DNA of 64,000 nucleotides from Mesorhizobium sp. J8 (GCF_016591715.1 NZ_AP024109.1:2604001-2668000); one strand, 5' to 3'. Shown: positions 17,717 through 25,267, counted from the first letter of the stretch. Notes: a model not told the origin generated them from the letters alone. A program made the numbers and translations.

Positions 17717-17772
17717 AGCCCGGCCTGCCTGTCAAAGAGCCGTACTCTTTTACCGCCAAGGCAGGCCGGGCT
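17717..17772. repeat. Perfect 14-base inverted repeat with inner hairpin
   Basis: Arms AGCCCGGCCTGCCT and AGGCAGGCCGGGCT are exact complements with a 28-base loop, and the loop itself holds AAAGAG/CTCTTT. It stands in a stretch of about 400 bases (17556-17973) without a clear gene. It could be a structured RNA end or a mobile palindrome. Confidence 0.6.
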
Positions 17773-17938
17773 ACCCCACCGCTGTTTCGGCATCCTTCAT
17801 GTTCGGCACCGCTGGAGACACGGCGCGATTTAAAGAACGCGCGTGTGGCGGGCGTATTACCGCGCGGGAACGCGAGCGAGTCCCCTCGCGGACGGGACAC
17901 GCTTCAGGACGGGCTGCGTCCGGTCGTCCTTCCTCGAC

Positions 17939-17963
17939 GGAACGAAAAGCGGGCAAGCGCGTT
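17939..17963 (+). promoter_or_regulatory. EcfG-type promoter
   Basis: GGAAC at 17939-17943, a 16-base spacer and CGTT at 17960-17963 match the alphaproteobacterial general-stress sigma factor consensus. The next start codon is only 11 bases after the -10 element, so a transcript from here would be nearly leaderless. Confidence 0.6.
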
Positions 17964-17973
17964 TTCCGCCGCG

Positions 17974-18195
17974 ATGTCGAGGATCTCTCATCATCATAAG
18001 GCCGAAAGGCCTTTCCAGGCCTCGGTTGCCGAGGCCGAGCGCTTGGCGCGGGCACAAAAAAACGCCAGGCTGAAGGACCTTCGCATCCACGCTTCGTGGC
18101 TGGTGCTCGATCCGCAGGCGCACTTCCAGGAGGAGATCGACTGTTCGGCGTTGCTCGGCGACCTGCCGATTCGAAAGGTCGTCCGCGAGGGCTAG
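17974..18195 (+). CDS. Small hypothetical protein, likely stress-regulated
   Basis: A 73-residue protein with a basic, Ala/Arg-rich helical N-terminal half and a less polar C-terminal half (RIHASWLVLDPQ). No domain recognised. The ATG at 17974 lies just behind an EcfG-like promoter, leaving at most a few bases of leader; the longer frame upstream would pass through the promoter and is therefore rejected. It is convergent with the next small gene. Confidence 0.5.
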   Translation: MSRISHHHKAERPFQASVAEAERLARAQKNARLKDLRIHASWLVLDPQAHFQEEIDCSALLGDLPIRKVVREG

Positions 18196-18214
18196 ATCCT
18201 TGCGGCTTTCAGCC

Positions 18215-18373
18215 TCAGGTCGCCTGTAGTCGGGCCGCGCCATCCTCGCGCGATATCTCGACCAGCCGCGCGACCGCCCATGGCGTAATGAGCGCGAAGA
18301 AAGCTGTGATATCGAGGAAGATCGACCACGCCAGATCGAACCCGCTGTGGTCGTAGCAGACTGCGAACTCCAT
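18215..18373 (-). CDS. Small membrane protein
   Basis: A 52-residue protein with one hydrophobic span (LAWSIFLDITAFFALITPW) and a short charged cytoplasmic tail. The ATG at 18373 follows AAGGA at good spacing, which supports this start over the longer frame. No family recognised. Confidence 0.55.
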   Translation of the reverse strand: MEFAVCYDHSGFDLAWSIFLDITAFFALITPWAVARLVEISREDGAARLQAT

Positions 18374-18527
18374 CACGCTCGATTCCTTTTTGACCTGCCC
18401 GTTTGCGCATGTCGCTTCACGCGTTCCCACTAGCATGGTCCTGATTTACACCAATTACAAGTCATGGCTAATTTAGCTGCCGGGAGGGTGAATGCTGACG
18501 CGTGAGCTGTCACAACGGCTGAAGCAG

Positions 18528-18908
18528 CTAGGCCGGCTTCGGCCAGAACAGCCAGGTGAGCGCCACCGCCGCCATCGCCCAGAGCGCGAGCATGAAGGCG
18601 AGCCCGGCCTTGCTCACCGGCTTCTCGCGTCGCATGGCTTCTTCGCGGAATTCCCGCATCAGATCGGCCGGGACCAGCTTGACGGCGAGCATGATGCCGA
18701 CAGGCACGATCAGCAGGTCGTCCAGGTAACCGATGACCGGGATGAAGTCCGGGATGAGGTCGACAGGGCTCAGCGCATAGGCCGCGACAGCGCCCGCGGT
18801 GGCTTTTGCATACCAGGGAACACGCGGGTCGCGGGCGGCAATCCAGAGCGCCACCACGTCGCGCTTGATGTTGCGCGCCCACTGCTTTGCCGCATCGAGC
18901 ATAGGCAT
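18528..18908 (-). CDS. YkvA-family (DUF1232) membrane protein
   Basis: A 126-residue protein with the DUF1232 signature YALSPVDLIPDFIPV followed by GYLDDLLIV, and a C-terminal transmembrane segment. The family is common in bacteria and its function is not established. An ATG two codons inside the frame is an alternative start. Confidence 0.88.
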   Translation of the reverse strand: MPMLDAAKQWARNIKRDVVALWIAARDPRVPWYAKATAGAVAAYALSPVDLIPDFIPVIGYLDDLLIVPVGIMLAVKLVPADLMREFREEAMRREKPVSKAGLAFMLALWAMAAVALTWLFWPKPA

Positions 18909-18955
18909 GCCGCCAATATACGGGTGCGCCGGGCTTCAAGCCATCTGAGAGCCGT

Positions 18956-19138
18956 TCAGGCGCAATCCTTCAATTCCACGACCTCGACGCCGAGGCGGAA
19001 GGCCTGGCCGTCGGCATAGGAGCGCGCGTGCTGCTCGGCTTCGAAGGGGAAAATGAGCGTCGTGCCATAGGCGGTGACGCGCACCGTCCACTTCTGGCCC
19101 TTGACGAGTTCAACGCCATGAAGTTTCGCCGTAACCAT
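18956..19138 (-). CDS. Small hypothetical protein
   Basis: A 60-residue protein that reads as a compact beta-rich domain (WTVRVTAYGTTLIFPFEAE). The start is well supported by GAGGAGGG 5 bases upstream. No family is recognised with confidence. It lies 47 bases upstream of the YkvA gene in the same direction and could be co-transcribed. Confidence 0.65.
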   Translation of the reverse strand: MVTAKLHGVELVKGQKWTVRVTAYGTTLIFPFEAEQHARSYADGQAFRLGVEVVELKDCA

Positions 19139-19321
19139 CTCACCCTCCTCAGATCCGGCACTTCAGCGACATCCGCATAACGTCGCGAAAGTCATTTGAA
19201 TGCAAATAATCCGACCCAATCGTGTCGTTGCGGTGTCGATTCCGACATTGGGTCGTTTGCGTCCGTGAAATGGTTCACCGACAGCATCGCTTTCTTGCCT
19301 CCGGAGCGGGGCCGGCAGCCT

Positions 19322-19347
19322 GGAACCGCGACGGCCTCGGCCGGGTT
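19322..19347 (+). promoter_or_regulatory. EcfG-like promoter
   Basis: GGAAC at 19322-19326, a 17-base spacer and GGTT at 19344-19347. One mismatch from the CGTT consensus in the -10. The following start codon lies 26 bases downstream, the same geometry as the other stress-type promoters in this window. Confidence 0.55.
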
Positions 19348-19373
19348 AGAGTCCGGTTCACAAGGAGACCGCC

Positions 19374-19523
19374 ATGATCCGCAAGCTGAAATCCGGCGAA
19401 TACCGGCTCTATTCACGCAAGATCGATCCCAGGACCGGCAAGCGCCGCAATCTGGGCACCTTCAAGTCGCGCGAAGCCGCCGAAAAGCACGAACGCGAAG
19501 TGCAATATTTCAAGCGGCACTAG
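19374..19523 (+). CDS. Small basic protein, possible stress gene
   Basis: A 49-residue, very basic protein (RKIDPRTGKRRNLGTF in the centre, a KHEREVQYF helix at the end). The fold looks like the small beta-hairpin-plus-helix seen in integrase-type N-terminal domains, but no catalytic part follows. AAGGAGA sits 6 bases before the ATG, and an EcfG-like promoter lies upstream, so this short frame is well supported. I recall near-identical hypothetical proteins in rhizobia; no function is known. Confidence 0.75.
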   Translation: MIRKLKSGEYRLYSRKIDPRTGKRRNLGTFKSREAAEKHEREVQYFKRH

Positions 19524-19552
19524 TTAGTTTTCGCCAAGGGGTGGCGATCGCG

Positions 19553-19891
19553 TCATCCGTGCGGTGTCGGCGGAGTGCGCGGGCGCGGGTGGCCAGGCAC
19601 GTTGGAGCCGATATGGTCGAGATCGCAACGTCGCGTGATCATCTCGACCGAATTGGTGTCGACGCTTACGCGCCCCAGCACCTGTATGGTCGTGCGTCCG
19701 AGATCCTCGTCGACATGGACAACCTCGCCCTCAAGCCTGAGCTTGTCGCCCACCTTGGCATTGGGCTCGACCATCGAGTAACTATGGCTGTCGCCGTCGA
19801 GCGTCAGCATCACACGGTCCTTGACGCGCTCGGTCACCGTCGCGACCACCGCTACCCTATCCCCTATTTCGACAACAACGGGCCGTATCAT
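19553..19891 (-). CDS. Hypothetical protein with beta-rich fold
   Basis: A 112-residue protein with regular beta-strand spacing over residues 1-85 and a Pro/Arg-rich tail. It could be a small barrel domain, but no family signature is visible. AAGGAGG lies 6 bases before the ATG at 19891, which fixes the start. Confidence 0.65.
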   Translation of the reverse strand: MIRPVVVEIGDRVAVVATVTERVKDRVMLTLDGDSHSYSMVEPNAKVGDKLRLEGEVVHVDEDLGRTTIQVLGRVSVDTNSVEMITRRCDLDHIGSNVPGHPRPRTPPTPHG

Positions 19892-20099
19892 TGCGGCCTC
19901 CTTCCTGCTCCGTGCGGCTGTTGGCCGGGAGCCAATTGGCTGACGACATGACTGTTGCCGCCCGTTGCTGAAATAAACGGGAAAACAAGTCTTTGGTTGC
20001 CTCTGCGCCGCGTCCCGGCATGGCCCGGCCGATCCGCGTGAAGCAGGATTTCGCGGCAGACACCGCGTCCGGTCGCCGTGACTAGGCGAAGCCATCAGA

Positions 20100-21047
20100 T
20101 CACCGCACGCTGATCAGCGCGGTGCCGGCGATGGCGAGAAGCGCTCCGGCCCAGGCGGCCGCGGTCGGCCTTTGCCCGCTGCGCAGCCACACCATCGGCA
20201 GGATGATGACCGGCGTCATCGAGGACAGCGTCGAGATGATGCCGACATGGCCGGTGCGCAGCGCGGCCATCAGGCAGGACATGCCGAGCGAGGTGCCGAC
20301 GAAGGCGGAAAGCACGGCAAGCCCCACCGTGCCGAACTGGACGGCCTCTCGCTTGCCTTTGCCGAACGGAGTTGCCGTGAGCGCGATAAACAGGATCACG
20401 GCGAGGCCCGAGCGCAGCGCCATGGCCGTGAACGGCTCGACGCCGGCGGCCATTGCCGGTCGCGCCAGAAGGGTGCCGATCGCCTGGCCGAGCGCCGTCG
20501 TCACGCCGAGCACGATGCCTGGTCCGAGGCGCCCGGTGAGCGGCGGGCCGGGCACGGTGCTGACGGGCACTGTGGAAGGAGTGACGACTGGCATGGCCGG
20601 CGCCAGGTCGCCGCGCTTGAGGAAGCGTCGCGGCATGCCGATGGCAAGCACGATGCCTGCAAGCACCAGCGCCACGCCCAGCGCCTGCCAGCGGCTGACG
20701 GTTTCGCCGAGCACCAGATAACCGAGCGCCAGCGCGAAAGGCGAGGTGAGCGAGAAGAGCAGCGCCGTGATGCGCGGGCCGACCGAATAGATGGTGGCGA
20801 AATAGGTCGTGCTGGCGATGCTGATGCCGGCGAAGCTCGATCCCGCAAGCAGCCAGAACTCCCTTGGTCCGATCGTGTGCCAGCCGCCGATCGCCAGCGA
20901 CACCGAGCCGGTCATCACGAAAGTCGCGAGCATCTGCCACCGGGCAAGCTGGAGCAGGGGAACGCGCCCCTTGAGCTCGCTGAGGAACATGGAGCTCAGC
21001 GCGCTACACATGGCGGCGGTGACGGCGAAGGCTTCGGCGGCGAACAT
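20100..21047 (-). CDS. EamA/DMT-family transporter
   Basis: A 315-residue protein with two EamA repeats, about ten membrane helices, separated by a loop rich in Pro, Val and Thr near residue 160. The pattern SPFALALGYLVLGE at the end of the first repeat is typical. Substrate unknown. It begins 65 bases after the cobalt-associated 208-residue gene in the same direction and may belong to that transcript. Confidence 0.88.
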   Translation of the reverse strand: MFAAEAFAVTAAMCSALSSMFLSELKGRVPLLQLARWQMLATFVMTGSVSLAIGGWHTIGPREFWLLAGSSFAGISIASTTYFATIYSVGPRITALLFSLTSPFALALGYLVLGETVSRWQALGVALVLAGIVLAIGMPRRFLKRGDLAPAMPVVTPSTVPVSTVPGPPLTGRLGPGIVLGVTTALGQAIGTLLARPAMAAGVEPFTAMALRSGLAVILFIALTATPFGKGKREAVQFGTVGLAVLSAFVGTSLGMSCLMAALRTGHVGIISTLSSMTPVIILPMVWLRSGQRPTAAAWAGALLAIAGTALISVR

Positions 21048-21112
21048 GGCTGGCGACTGCGAATCCGGGAGCCGGACAATTGCCGATGCTTACGCCAGCA
21101 CGAGGCCCTCGG

Positions 21113-21739
21113 CTAGGCTGTGCGGGCTCGCGGTCCGCCCAAGACCGCCCAACTGGCCCCGATCAGCGCTGCGATGGTCGCGAGAAGCACCGCCAGGCTC
21201 GGCAGGTGCAAGAACACATTCCGCCAGCGTGGCTCGACGACCGCACCGGTGCTGAAGGCCTCGCCGCTATACTGACAAAGGATCCAAGAGGCGCCGCTGC
21301 GCACCATGTCGGCATCGATGTCGGAGATCAGCGCCTTCGCGTCGCCTGCGGCTGTGGGCATTGTCGCCATATAGGCGAGCAGCGCCTTGGCGGTGGCGAG
21401 ATAGGCGTGGCTGCATTCGTTGAACGGGCTCTCCTCGTCGCCGAGGCTGCCCGGCATCAGCCCCCACAGGCAGTAGGTGAATTGCAAATTGCCGTGATTG
21501 TAGAGCCGCCGGAAGGTCGGGTCGGTCAGGGTTTGGCGCTGGGCAAGGTCGAGGATATCGCCGCGGTAGCGCGCGATCACCGCCATCTGGCCGTGGGTGA
21601 GGCTGGGGATCTGGATGCCGGGCGGAGGTGGGGCCGAGGAGCCGCTATGAGCGTGCGCGGATGTGGCCGGCGTTGCCAGCAGGGCGGTCGCCAAAAGGAA
21701 ATTGGCCGCCAGGGCGAGGAACCTTGGCGGCCGACGCAT
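21113..21739 (-). CDS. Exported hypothetical protein in cobalt operon
   Basis: A 208-residue protein with a signal peptide (cleavage near AHAHSG, residue 31), a periplasmic domain with several cysteines (TYCLWG, NECSHAY, ILCQYSG), and a C-terminal transmembrane segment. The gene starts 6 bases after the cbtA stop, so it should be in the cobalamin-regulated transcript. I do not recognise the family. A role in metal delivery or transporter assembly is inferred from position only. Confidence 0.75.
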   Translation of the reverse strand: MRRPPRFLALAANFLLATALLATPATSAHAHSGSSAPPPPGIQIPSLTHGQMAVIARYRGDILDLAQRQTLTDPTFRRLYNHGNLQFTYCLWGLMPGSLGDEESPFNECSHAYLATAKALLAYMATMPTAAGDAKALISDIDADMVRSGASWILCQYSGEAFSTGAVVEPRWRNVFLHLPSLAVLLATIAALIGASWAVLGGPRARTA

Positions 21740-21745
21740 GCGATT

Positions 21746-22486
21746 TCAGGCGTAGCGGCGGGCAGGCCCGCGCTGGTCGCGCAACGCGACCACGCGCTCG
21801 GCAGCCGCGCCGAAGCCGAGCCCGACGACGGTCCACAGCACCAACTGGATGCCGAGCGATGCGACCCGGAACTGCCAAAGCACCGTCGCCGAGAAGTTCT
21901 CCGGCACCTCGTTGATGTCGGGCAGGGCCGCCTTCACCAGCGCGAAGACGACGAGGAAGGCGAGCCCAGCCACGATCGAGGCATTCCAGGCGCCGAGCCT
22001 GTTCCAAAGCCGCTGCGCCAGCCCGACCGCCGCCACCATCGCCGCGATTGAGACCACGATCATGATGAAGAACAATTCGGTGCGGTAGGCGATCGTTTCG
22101 GCATTGCCGACCGCCGGCGGGTTGGCCGGATATTTGAGGCTCGGAACCACGACTACGGACAGGAATCCGAGCAGCGCGATGAGCGCCGAGGTGCCGCGCG
22201 GGCCGAGCGAGCCCAGCCGGCCATAGGCATAGGCAAAGACCAGCGAGAACAGCCCGCCGAGAGCGGCGCCATAGACCAGCACGCCGGTCGCTAGGCCAAT
22301 GCCGGCCTGCGTGGCGCGGCTGACCATTTCGGGCTCCGGCGCCTCGCCGGCCGCCTGGGCCTGCTGTTCCTCGAAGGCGATTGCCTTGTCGACCTGCGGC
22401 TCGCCATAGACGCGGGCGAAGGCGAATGCCAGAATCCCCGCGACCAGCCCGACAAGCATGCCGCGCAGCAACAGTTTTCCGACCAT
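21746..22486 (-). CDS. cbtA: Cobalt transporter subunit CbtA
   Basis: A 246-residue protein with about five to six membrane helices. The ends of helices carry conserved YGEPQVDKAIAFEEQ and PALPDINEVPENFSATVLW-like segments that mark the CbtA family. CbtA and CbtB are proposed to take up cobalt for B12 synthesis. It follows cbtB after a 196-base gap filled with repeats. Confidence 0.92.
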   Translation of the reverse strand: MVGKLLLRGMLVGLVAGILAFAFARVYGEPQVDKAIAFEEQQAQAAGEAPEPEMVSRATQAGIGLATGVLVYGAALGGLFSLVFAYAYGRLGSLGPRGTSALIALLGFLSVVVVPSLKYPANPPAVGNAETIAYRTELFFIMIVVSIAAMVAAVGLAQRLWNRLGAWNASIVAGLAFLVVFALVKAALPDINEVPENFSATVLWQFRVASLGIQLVLWTVVGLGFGAAAERVVALRDQRGPARRYA

Positions 22487-22498
22487 GCCAGAGTCCCT

Positions 22499-22686
22499 TC
22501 GAGCAATCCCGGGAGAAATTCGAAGCGTTTCTCCGCCCGGAATTGCGTTAGACCAAAACTCAGAACGGCATCAGCGATGCCGAACTGCTCGAGAGCAATT
22601 CCAGGAAAAGTGTGCAACGGTTTTCCGTCCGGAATTGCGTCAGACCAAAACCTAGGACGGTTCAGCCTTCGCTGAACCGCTCCTAG
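22499..22686. repeat. Two copies of a dispersed repeat plus a hairpin between cbtB and cbtA
   Basis: Two related copies are visible (about 22499-22555 and 22592-22651), each running from GAGCAAT through TTTTCC or TTTCTCC to GGAATTGCGT and AGACCAAAAC. A hairpin CTAGGACGGTTCAGC/GCTGAACCGCTCCTAG follows and overlaps the cbtB stop codon. A related copy is found at 50052. It lies inside the presumed operon and may alter the ratio of the two products. Confidence 0.7.
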
Positions 22687-22892
22687 TGGCAGGGGAAGCC
22701 GAGCAGGTGGCGGCCGTCATGCACGAACTCGTGCACCGCCGTGCCCCTAATCAGCGACGTCGCGCCTTCTTCCGCGCCGACGAAATAGATCATCAGCATC
22801 AGCATCAGGCCGGCGAAGATTGCCCAGGGCAGAAGCTCGCGAACGGGAATCGCAACCGGGCCGTAGGTCGGGGCGAAGGTGGTGTCGGACAT
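22683..22892 (-). CDS. cbtB: Cobalt transporter subunit CbtB
   Basis: A 69-residue protein with one membrane span and the diagnostic histidine-rich tail HEFVHDGRHLLGFPCH, a likely metal-binding motif. It is directly behind the cobalamin riboswitch, as in other rhizobia. The start follows AGGAGG at 6-base spacing. Confidence 0.93.
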   Translation of the reverse strand: MSDTTFAPTYGPVAIPVRELLPWAIFAGLMLMLMIYFVGAEEGATSLIRGTAVHEFVHDGRHLLGFPCH

Positions 22893-22924
22893 TTTGACCT
22901 CCTGTGGGATGCTGCGTCCCGTTG

Positions 22925-23060
22925 ATCCAACGATGCTGCGAGATAAGGCCTGACTTTCGGCTGGTGCCGATCACAGTGGCGCGACCGTGCCGGACTCGCA
23001 CCGGCTTCCAATCCCGTATAGCGCTAAAACACTTGTCAGCACTTCGTTCGCCTGTCAACG
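22925..23060 (-). promoter_or_regulatory. Cobalamin (B12) riboswitch
   Basis: Read on the minus strand, the leader of cbtB contains the conserved GAAGCCGGTGCGAGTCCGGC block, then the B12 box GCCACTG at 22980-22974, and the downstream AGTCAGGCC. The order and spacing match cobalamin riboswitches. It is expected to switch off cbtB and cbtA when coenzyme B12 is plentiful. The boundaries are approximate to about 10 bases. Confidence 0.93.
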
Positions 23061-23121
23061 ACATGTAATGGCCAACGCGGCTTCGCGCGGCCGAAATTTC
23101 ACTGGACCACGGAGTTTTGGG

Positions 23122-23697
23122 ATGTTCGCCCGCCTGACGATGATCGCAAGCGGCGCGACGCAGGCCACGCGCAAGGGGCGCTTTCCGAGTGACGAGGCGC
23201 CGGAGCCGTGGGCACTCGATCACGCAAGCGTGCTCGCTTCGTCGCTGCGCCGGGCCGACCGTGTCTGGACCAGTCCGGCGCTTGCCGCGCGCAGAACGGC
23301 CGAGGCGCTCGGCCTGGACGCGACGGTCGAGCCGCTGCTTGGCGAGCAGGATTTCGGGCGGTGGGCCGGCAAAGGCTTCAAGGAGGTGCAGGCCGAGGAC
23401 CCGAAAGGCATGGCGGCCTGGCTTGCCGATCCGGACGCCGCACCCCACGGCGGCGAGTCGCTTGCCGCGGTGGCCCGACGCGGCGTCGCGCTGATGGAGC
23501 GCTTGGCCGCCGAGAGCGGCCACACCATCGCGCTCACCCATGCCGTGCCGATCCGCGCCGCGATCGTGCATGTGCTGGGCGCGCCTCTCTCCGCGATCTG
23601 GAAGATCGACATCGAACCGCTGTCGCTCACCGAATTGCGCAGCGACGGCCGCCGCTGGGCGCTGCATGCGAGCGGGGTCGCCGCCCGCGCGAAATAG
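23122..23697 (+). CDS. Histidine phosphatase-fold protein with altered active site
   Basis: A 191-residue protein of the histidine phosphatase (phosphoglycerate mutase) fold. The N-terminal catalytic motif, normally RHGxT, reads ASGAT at residues 9-13, so both the arginine and the phospho-accepting histidine are replaced. The second part is well kept (VWTSPALAARRTAEALG, EQDFGRWAGK, THAVPIRAAIVHVLG). Members next to cbtAB are often annotated CobC-like or alpha-ribazole phosphatase-like. This copy may be non-catalytic. It is divergent from the riboswitch. Confidence 0.82.
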   Translation: MFARLTMIASGATQATRKGRFPSDEAPEPWALDHASVLASSLRRADRVWTSPALAARRTAEALGLDATVEPLLGEQDFGRWAGKGFKEVQAEDPKGMAAWLADPDAAPHGGESLAAVARRGVALMERLAAESGHTIALTHAVPIRAAIVHVLGAPLSAIWKIDIEPLSLTELRSDGRRWALHASGVAARAK

Positions 23698-23842
23698 CGC
23701 TGGAAAAGCGCTCGTCGGCCGACGAGCGGCCGCCGGCGAAGACGAACCCTGCCGTTTCAGCAATCGCTAACGGAACGGAAACGCCTCGCTGCTATGGTGC
23801 TGCCTCGTGGCGAGGAGAGCCTTGCCTTAGGAGCCGCCGGAT

Positions 23843-24115
23843 ATGGCCAATTATCCCGAGACCGAACGCCGTCTTCATGCGCGCGAATTCGTGCTCAAGG
23901 AAGCCGCGATCATTGCCGGTGGCGTCAGGATCGGCTGCTCGGTCAGGAATCAGCACGAGCAGGGCGCGGAGTTGCGCGTCGCCGCCGATACGGAGCTCCC
24001 GGAACGCTTCCTGCTCGAGGTTCCGGCCGACGATACGACCTATCGAGCCTTGGTGCGGTGGCGTCGAAACGATCGCGTCGGCGTGGCGCTCTACAGCAAC
24101 GCGCCGAGGAACTGA
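23843..24115 (+). CDS. PilZ-domain protein
   Basis: A 90-residue single-domain protein. The basic N-terminal RRLHARE region matches the c-di-GMP-binding RxxxR box of PilZ, and the NQHEQGAELRV segment takes the place of the second motif DxSxxGxxL in altered form. The rest shows the usual beta-barrel spacing. A c-di-GMP effector role is likely but the changed second motif could weaken binding. A GGDEF-EAL protein is encoded further right. Confidence 0.75.
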   Translation: MANYPETERRLHAREFVLKEAAIIAGGVRIGCSVRNQHEQGAELRVAADTELPERFLLEVPADDTTYRALVRWRRNDRVGVALYSNAPRN

Positions 24116-24175
24116 CTACCCGGACGTCTCACCAATTCGTCACTTCACCTGGCCGCACGTGCAACCGGCATGCAT

Positions 24176-24200
24176 GGAACGCAACCGCCGCGAGCCCGTT
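24176..24200 (+). promoter_or_regulatory. EcfG-type promoter (perfect match)
   Basis: GGAAC at 24176-24180, spacer of exactly 16 bases and CGTT at 24197-24200, matching the alphaproteobacterial general stress promoter. A start codon lies 29 bases downstream. Confidence 0.7.
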
Positions 24201-24229
24201 CATTGCTGCCGATCAACTGGGATTCGCGT

Positions 24230-24319
24230 ATGAGCAGGACAGCCGTTTGGGTGGCGCTGATCGCCATCGTTCTCGTAGGCCTCTATTTGTTGGAGGCCAA
24301 CGGCATGATCCGGTTCTAG
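24230..24319 (+). CDS. 29-residue single-span membrane peptide
   Basis: A very short frame encoding one hydrophobic helix (VWVALIAIVLVGLYLL) with a short basic N terminus and a polar C-terminal tail. A perfect EcfG-type promoter upstream at correct distance supports expression. The ribosome site is weak (GGGA). It is below the length limits of most gene callers. Convergent with the DUF6428 gene. Confidence 0.5.
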   Translation: MSRTAVWVALIAIVLVGLYLLEANGMIRF

Positions 24320-24352
24320 AAGCAGCGGCGCCGCTCGTCGCCATTCGCAAGG

Positions 24353-24874
24353 TCAGCAGCAGCGGCTCTCTCCGCAACACGGCTTTCCCGCGGCCGCCTG
24401 TTCCTTCAGCCAGCGGTCGCGCGGCTTGCAGCTTGCCGGTCGTGGCGAAAGCTCGACCTCGATGGCGCCGCCAACGACGCTTGGCTGGGCCGCGCGGTGC
24501 AGTTCCATCGGGCGGACGCCGTCGCTGACCTCGAAGGTCAGTTTCGCCGACTGGTCGAGGGCTACGTGATCCGAGACCTTGCGGATGATCGCCGCGAACT
24601 TGCCGGCCGGCATATGGATAGGCCCGCCTTCGTCCACGTCCCATAGCTGGATGAAAATCTCCGACCAGGATTCCGGATTGGCCTCGCAATCCAGCGCCGA
24701 GAACTGCCCCGCCTTCACCTCGGTGACATGATAGCCTGGTTTAACCGGCCGTCCGTCATAGCGGAACACCAGCGGCCGGTCCTTATGATCGGCCAGCGCG
24801 CCCAGCAGGTCGCCGATGGTCAGGTCGGCGGGGTCGATCGGGACAGCGTTTTTGTGATTGTCAGAAGACAGCAT
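24353..24874 (-). CDS. DUF6428 protein, arsenic-linked
   Basis: A 173-residue protein with the DUF6428-type core (GDLLGALADHKDRPLVF, YHVTEVKAGQFSALDC). The C terminus ends in the Cys-rich tail GKPCCGESRCC, two adjacent cysteine pairs able to bind a soft metal or arsenite. The gene is divergent from arsR and shares its operator region, so it is probably induced by arsenite. Function is unknown. Confidence 0.8.
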   Translation of the reverse strand: MLSSDNHKNAVPIDPADLTIGDLLGALADHKDRPLVFRYDGRPVKPGYHVTEVKAGQFSALDCEANPESWSEIFIQLWDVDEGGPIHMPAGKFAAIIRKVSDHVALDQSAKLTFEVSDGVRPMELHRAAQPSVVGGAIEVELSPRPASCKPRDRWLKEQAAAGKPCCGESRCC

Positions 24875-24897
24875 GTCGGCTATTCCTCATTTCAACA

Positions 24898-24915
24898 TTT
24901 CAAGGATTATTGAAA
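24898..24915. promoter_or_regulatory. Probable ArsR operator
   Basis: A perfect inverted repeat TTTCAA-N6-TTGAAA placed between the divergent DUF6428 and arsR genes, ending 1 base before the arsR GTG. A half-site copy TTTCAA lies just to the left. Palindromes with this spacing at this location suit ArsR-type repressors. Confidence 0.6.
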
Positions 24916-24916
24916 C

Positions 24917-25267
24917 GTGGATGAACGTCAAGCCCTGATCGCCTTTGGCGCGCTGTCGCAGGAAACCCGCTTGCGCCTGTTGCGCTTGCTGGTTGTTGCT
25001 GGACCGGAAGGCATAGCCGCCGGCGCGCTCGCCGAGCAGGTCGAGGTCTCGCCCTCCAATGTCAGCTTCCACCTCAAGGAACTCGAACGGTCCGGTCTCG
25101 TCACCGCGCGGCGCGACGCTCGCTCGATCGTCTACAGCGCCGAATACGACGCGCTGTCGGGGCTGATCCGCTTCCTGATGGAGGATTGCTGCTCGGGCCG
25201 CCCGGAAATCTGCGCGCCGGCGCTTGCCGCACCTTGCTGCAGGCCGGGCGAGGGGAGCCAGCAATGA
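24917..25267 (+). CDS. arsR: ArsR-family arsenite-responsive repressor
   Basis: A 116-residue winged-helix repressor. The helix-turn-helix reads GALAEQVEVSPSNVSFHLKEL. It lacks the classic ELCVCDL site in the DNA-binding region, but the C terminus has cysteine clusters (DCCSG, EIC, PCC), typical of ArsR forms that sense As(III) through a C-terminal site. GTG start. First gene of arsR-aqpS-arsC. Confidence 0.92.
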   Translation: MDERQALIAFGALSQETRLRLLRLLVVAGPEGIAAGALAEQVEVSPSNVSFHLKELERSGLVTARRDARSIVYSAEYDALSGLIRFLMEDCCSGRPEICAPALAAPCCRPGEGSQQ

